Assembly: GCA_039923855.1 (NCBI GenBank)
Contig: JBDTBW010000058.1
Coordinates: forward strand, 1 to 17,017
Length of the DNA: 17,017 bases
Source of the DNA: 66-474 sp039923855
Lineage (GTDB): Bacteria; Pseudomonadota; Gammaproteobacteria; Xanthomonadales; Rhodanobacteraceae
Reading direction: 5' to 3'
Within the stretch, counting starts at the first letter, position 1; the number at the start of each line of letters is the position of its first letter. Shown here one piece after another: positions 16,691 to 17,017 of the stretch. The position numbers and the translations under genes were made by a program. The notes below the pieces were generated by a model. It was not told the origin of the DNA. It saw only the letters and a list, made by a program, of their open reading frames with translations, and did not search any database.

Positions 16691-16720
16691 GGGTCAGCAT
16701 CATGCCGCCATGAATGACCC
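16691..16720. promoter_or_regulatory. Imperfect palindrome upstream of the PP2C gene
   Basis: GGGTCA (16691-16696) and TGACCC (16715-16720) flank an 18-bp spacer that itself contains CATG-ccgc-CATG. It lies 19-48 bp upstream of the PP2C start and could be an operator. Support is weak. Confidence 0.25.
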
Positions 16721-16819
16721 TAGCATGTCAGGAAGGCGTCGGCACATGGGGGGTTGCAACAAACGATTTCTTCCGCGATTCAAGCTGCGGTTCATCCGCG
16801 CCGCTTTTGCCGGAAACGC

Positions 16820-16844
16820 AAAAAAGCACGCCCACAAGGGGCGT
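16820..16844 (-). terminator. Minus-strand intrinsic terminator next to a tRNA-Ser 3' end
   Basis: On the minus strand ACGCCC (16844-16839), loop CTTGT, GGGCGT (16833-16828), then GC and six T residues (16825-16820). AAACGC (16852-16847) and GCGTTT (16819-16814) can extend the pairing. It directly follows the tRNA-Ser-like 3' end at 16867-16854, as the native terminator of a tRNA gene would. Confidence 0.75.
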
Positions 16845-16853
16845 TTGCGTTTC

Positions 16854-16867
16854 TGGCGGAGAGGGTG
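16854..16867 (-). pseudogene. tRNA-Ser 3'-end fragment, probable attachment-site scar
   Basis: Read on the minus strand this is CACCCTCTCCGCCA: the acceptor 3' strand CCTCTCC, discriminator G, CCA, and the last three bases of a T stem, as in many bacterial serine tRNAs. Upstream on the minus strand the sequence no longer fits: there is no TTCGAAT T-loop, variable arm or anticodon arm. A bare tRNA 3' end with its terminator is what integration of a tyrosine-recombinase element leaves behind. Only 14 bases support it and no integrase is in the window. Confidence 0.5.
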
Positions 16868-16970
16868 CCGTGATAGGGGTTGTGTCACGACGTGCCGTAA
16901 TGTCCCATATGGATCGCTGAAACCTTTGCCCATGGCGGGTTTCACGCCTTCGCTTGTCTCCCGGCGTCTT

Positions 16971-16999
16971 TTGACATTTCTGGACAGCTTGCTTACGCT
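16971..16999 (+). promoter_or_regulatory. Strong sigma70-type promoter reading out of the window
   Basis: TTGACA (16971-16976), a 17-bp spacer, then TACGCT (16994-16999). The -35 is a perfect match and the -10 has three matches including both key T residues and A2. Transcription would begin near 17006 and run to the right, into sequence not shown. Confidence 0.6.
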
Positions 17000-17017
17000 A
17001 TAGGGAACAGCGTGGGG

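Larger units (their letters stand above)
16673..17017. other. Gene-free right edge
   Basis: This 345-bp stretch holds a palindrome upstream of the PP2C start, a minus-strand terminator, the tRNA-Ser fragment, an inverted repeat TGAACC-like pair (TGAAACC 16918-16924 with GGTTTCA 16938-16944) and an outward promoter. Short frames here have no recognisable features. Confidence 0.5.

Overview
The window reads as a conserved, GC-rich chromosomal segment of a gammaproteobacterium, most likely of the Xanthomonadaceae/Rhodanobacteraceae group. That placement is an inference from the gene order tRNA-Leu - tig - clpP - clpX - lon - hupB - tRNA-Val - ppiD, from the second block dnaQ / rnhA / yafS-like / gloB / mltD, and from the protein sequences. 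I ran no database search.

Layout. Positions 1-871 hold the worn end of a mobilizable element: three 4-nt-overlapping reading frames, two of which look like one MobC-type relaxosome protein split by a frameshift. They are followed directly at about 876 by what resembles an insertion-sequence end. After about 330 bp without a gene come tRNA-Leu(UAG) at 1233 and the protein-quality-control cluster on the plus strand: trigger factor, ClpP, ClpX, Lon and the nucleoid protein HU. tRNA-Val(UAC) and the periplasmic folding factor PpiD follow. Convergent to ppiD lies a minus-strand group, gloB-mltD-fabI (glyoxalase II, lytic transglycosylase, enoyl-ACP reductase). Divergent from gloB is a tightly overlapped plus-strand operon: a YafS-like methyltransferase, RNase HI and the DNA polymerase III proofreading subunit. 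A minus-strand PP2C phosphatase closes the coding part.

The last 350 bp have no gene. They contain a minus-strand terminator directly next to 14 bp that match the 3' end of a tRNA-Ser including CCA, without the rest of the tRNA. That is the usual scar left where an integrative element has entered a tRNA gene, so the right edge may be the start of a genomic island. A strong sigma70-type promoter at 16971-16999 fires out of the window.

How the genes work together. Trigger factor folds nascent chains, while ClpXP and Lon degrade misfolded and regulatory proteins. HU compacts DNA, and PpiD assists secreted proteins at the inner membrane. RNase HI and epsilon both serve replication fidelity and are translationally coupled here. 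I see no complete novel system in the window. The unexplained parts are the two edges and several structured non-coding sites: the hupB leader, the fabI leader hairpin, the clpX promoter hairpin and paired palindromes before clpP.
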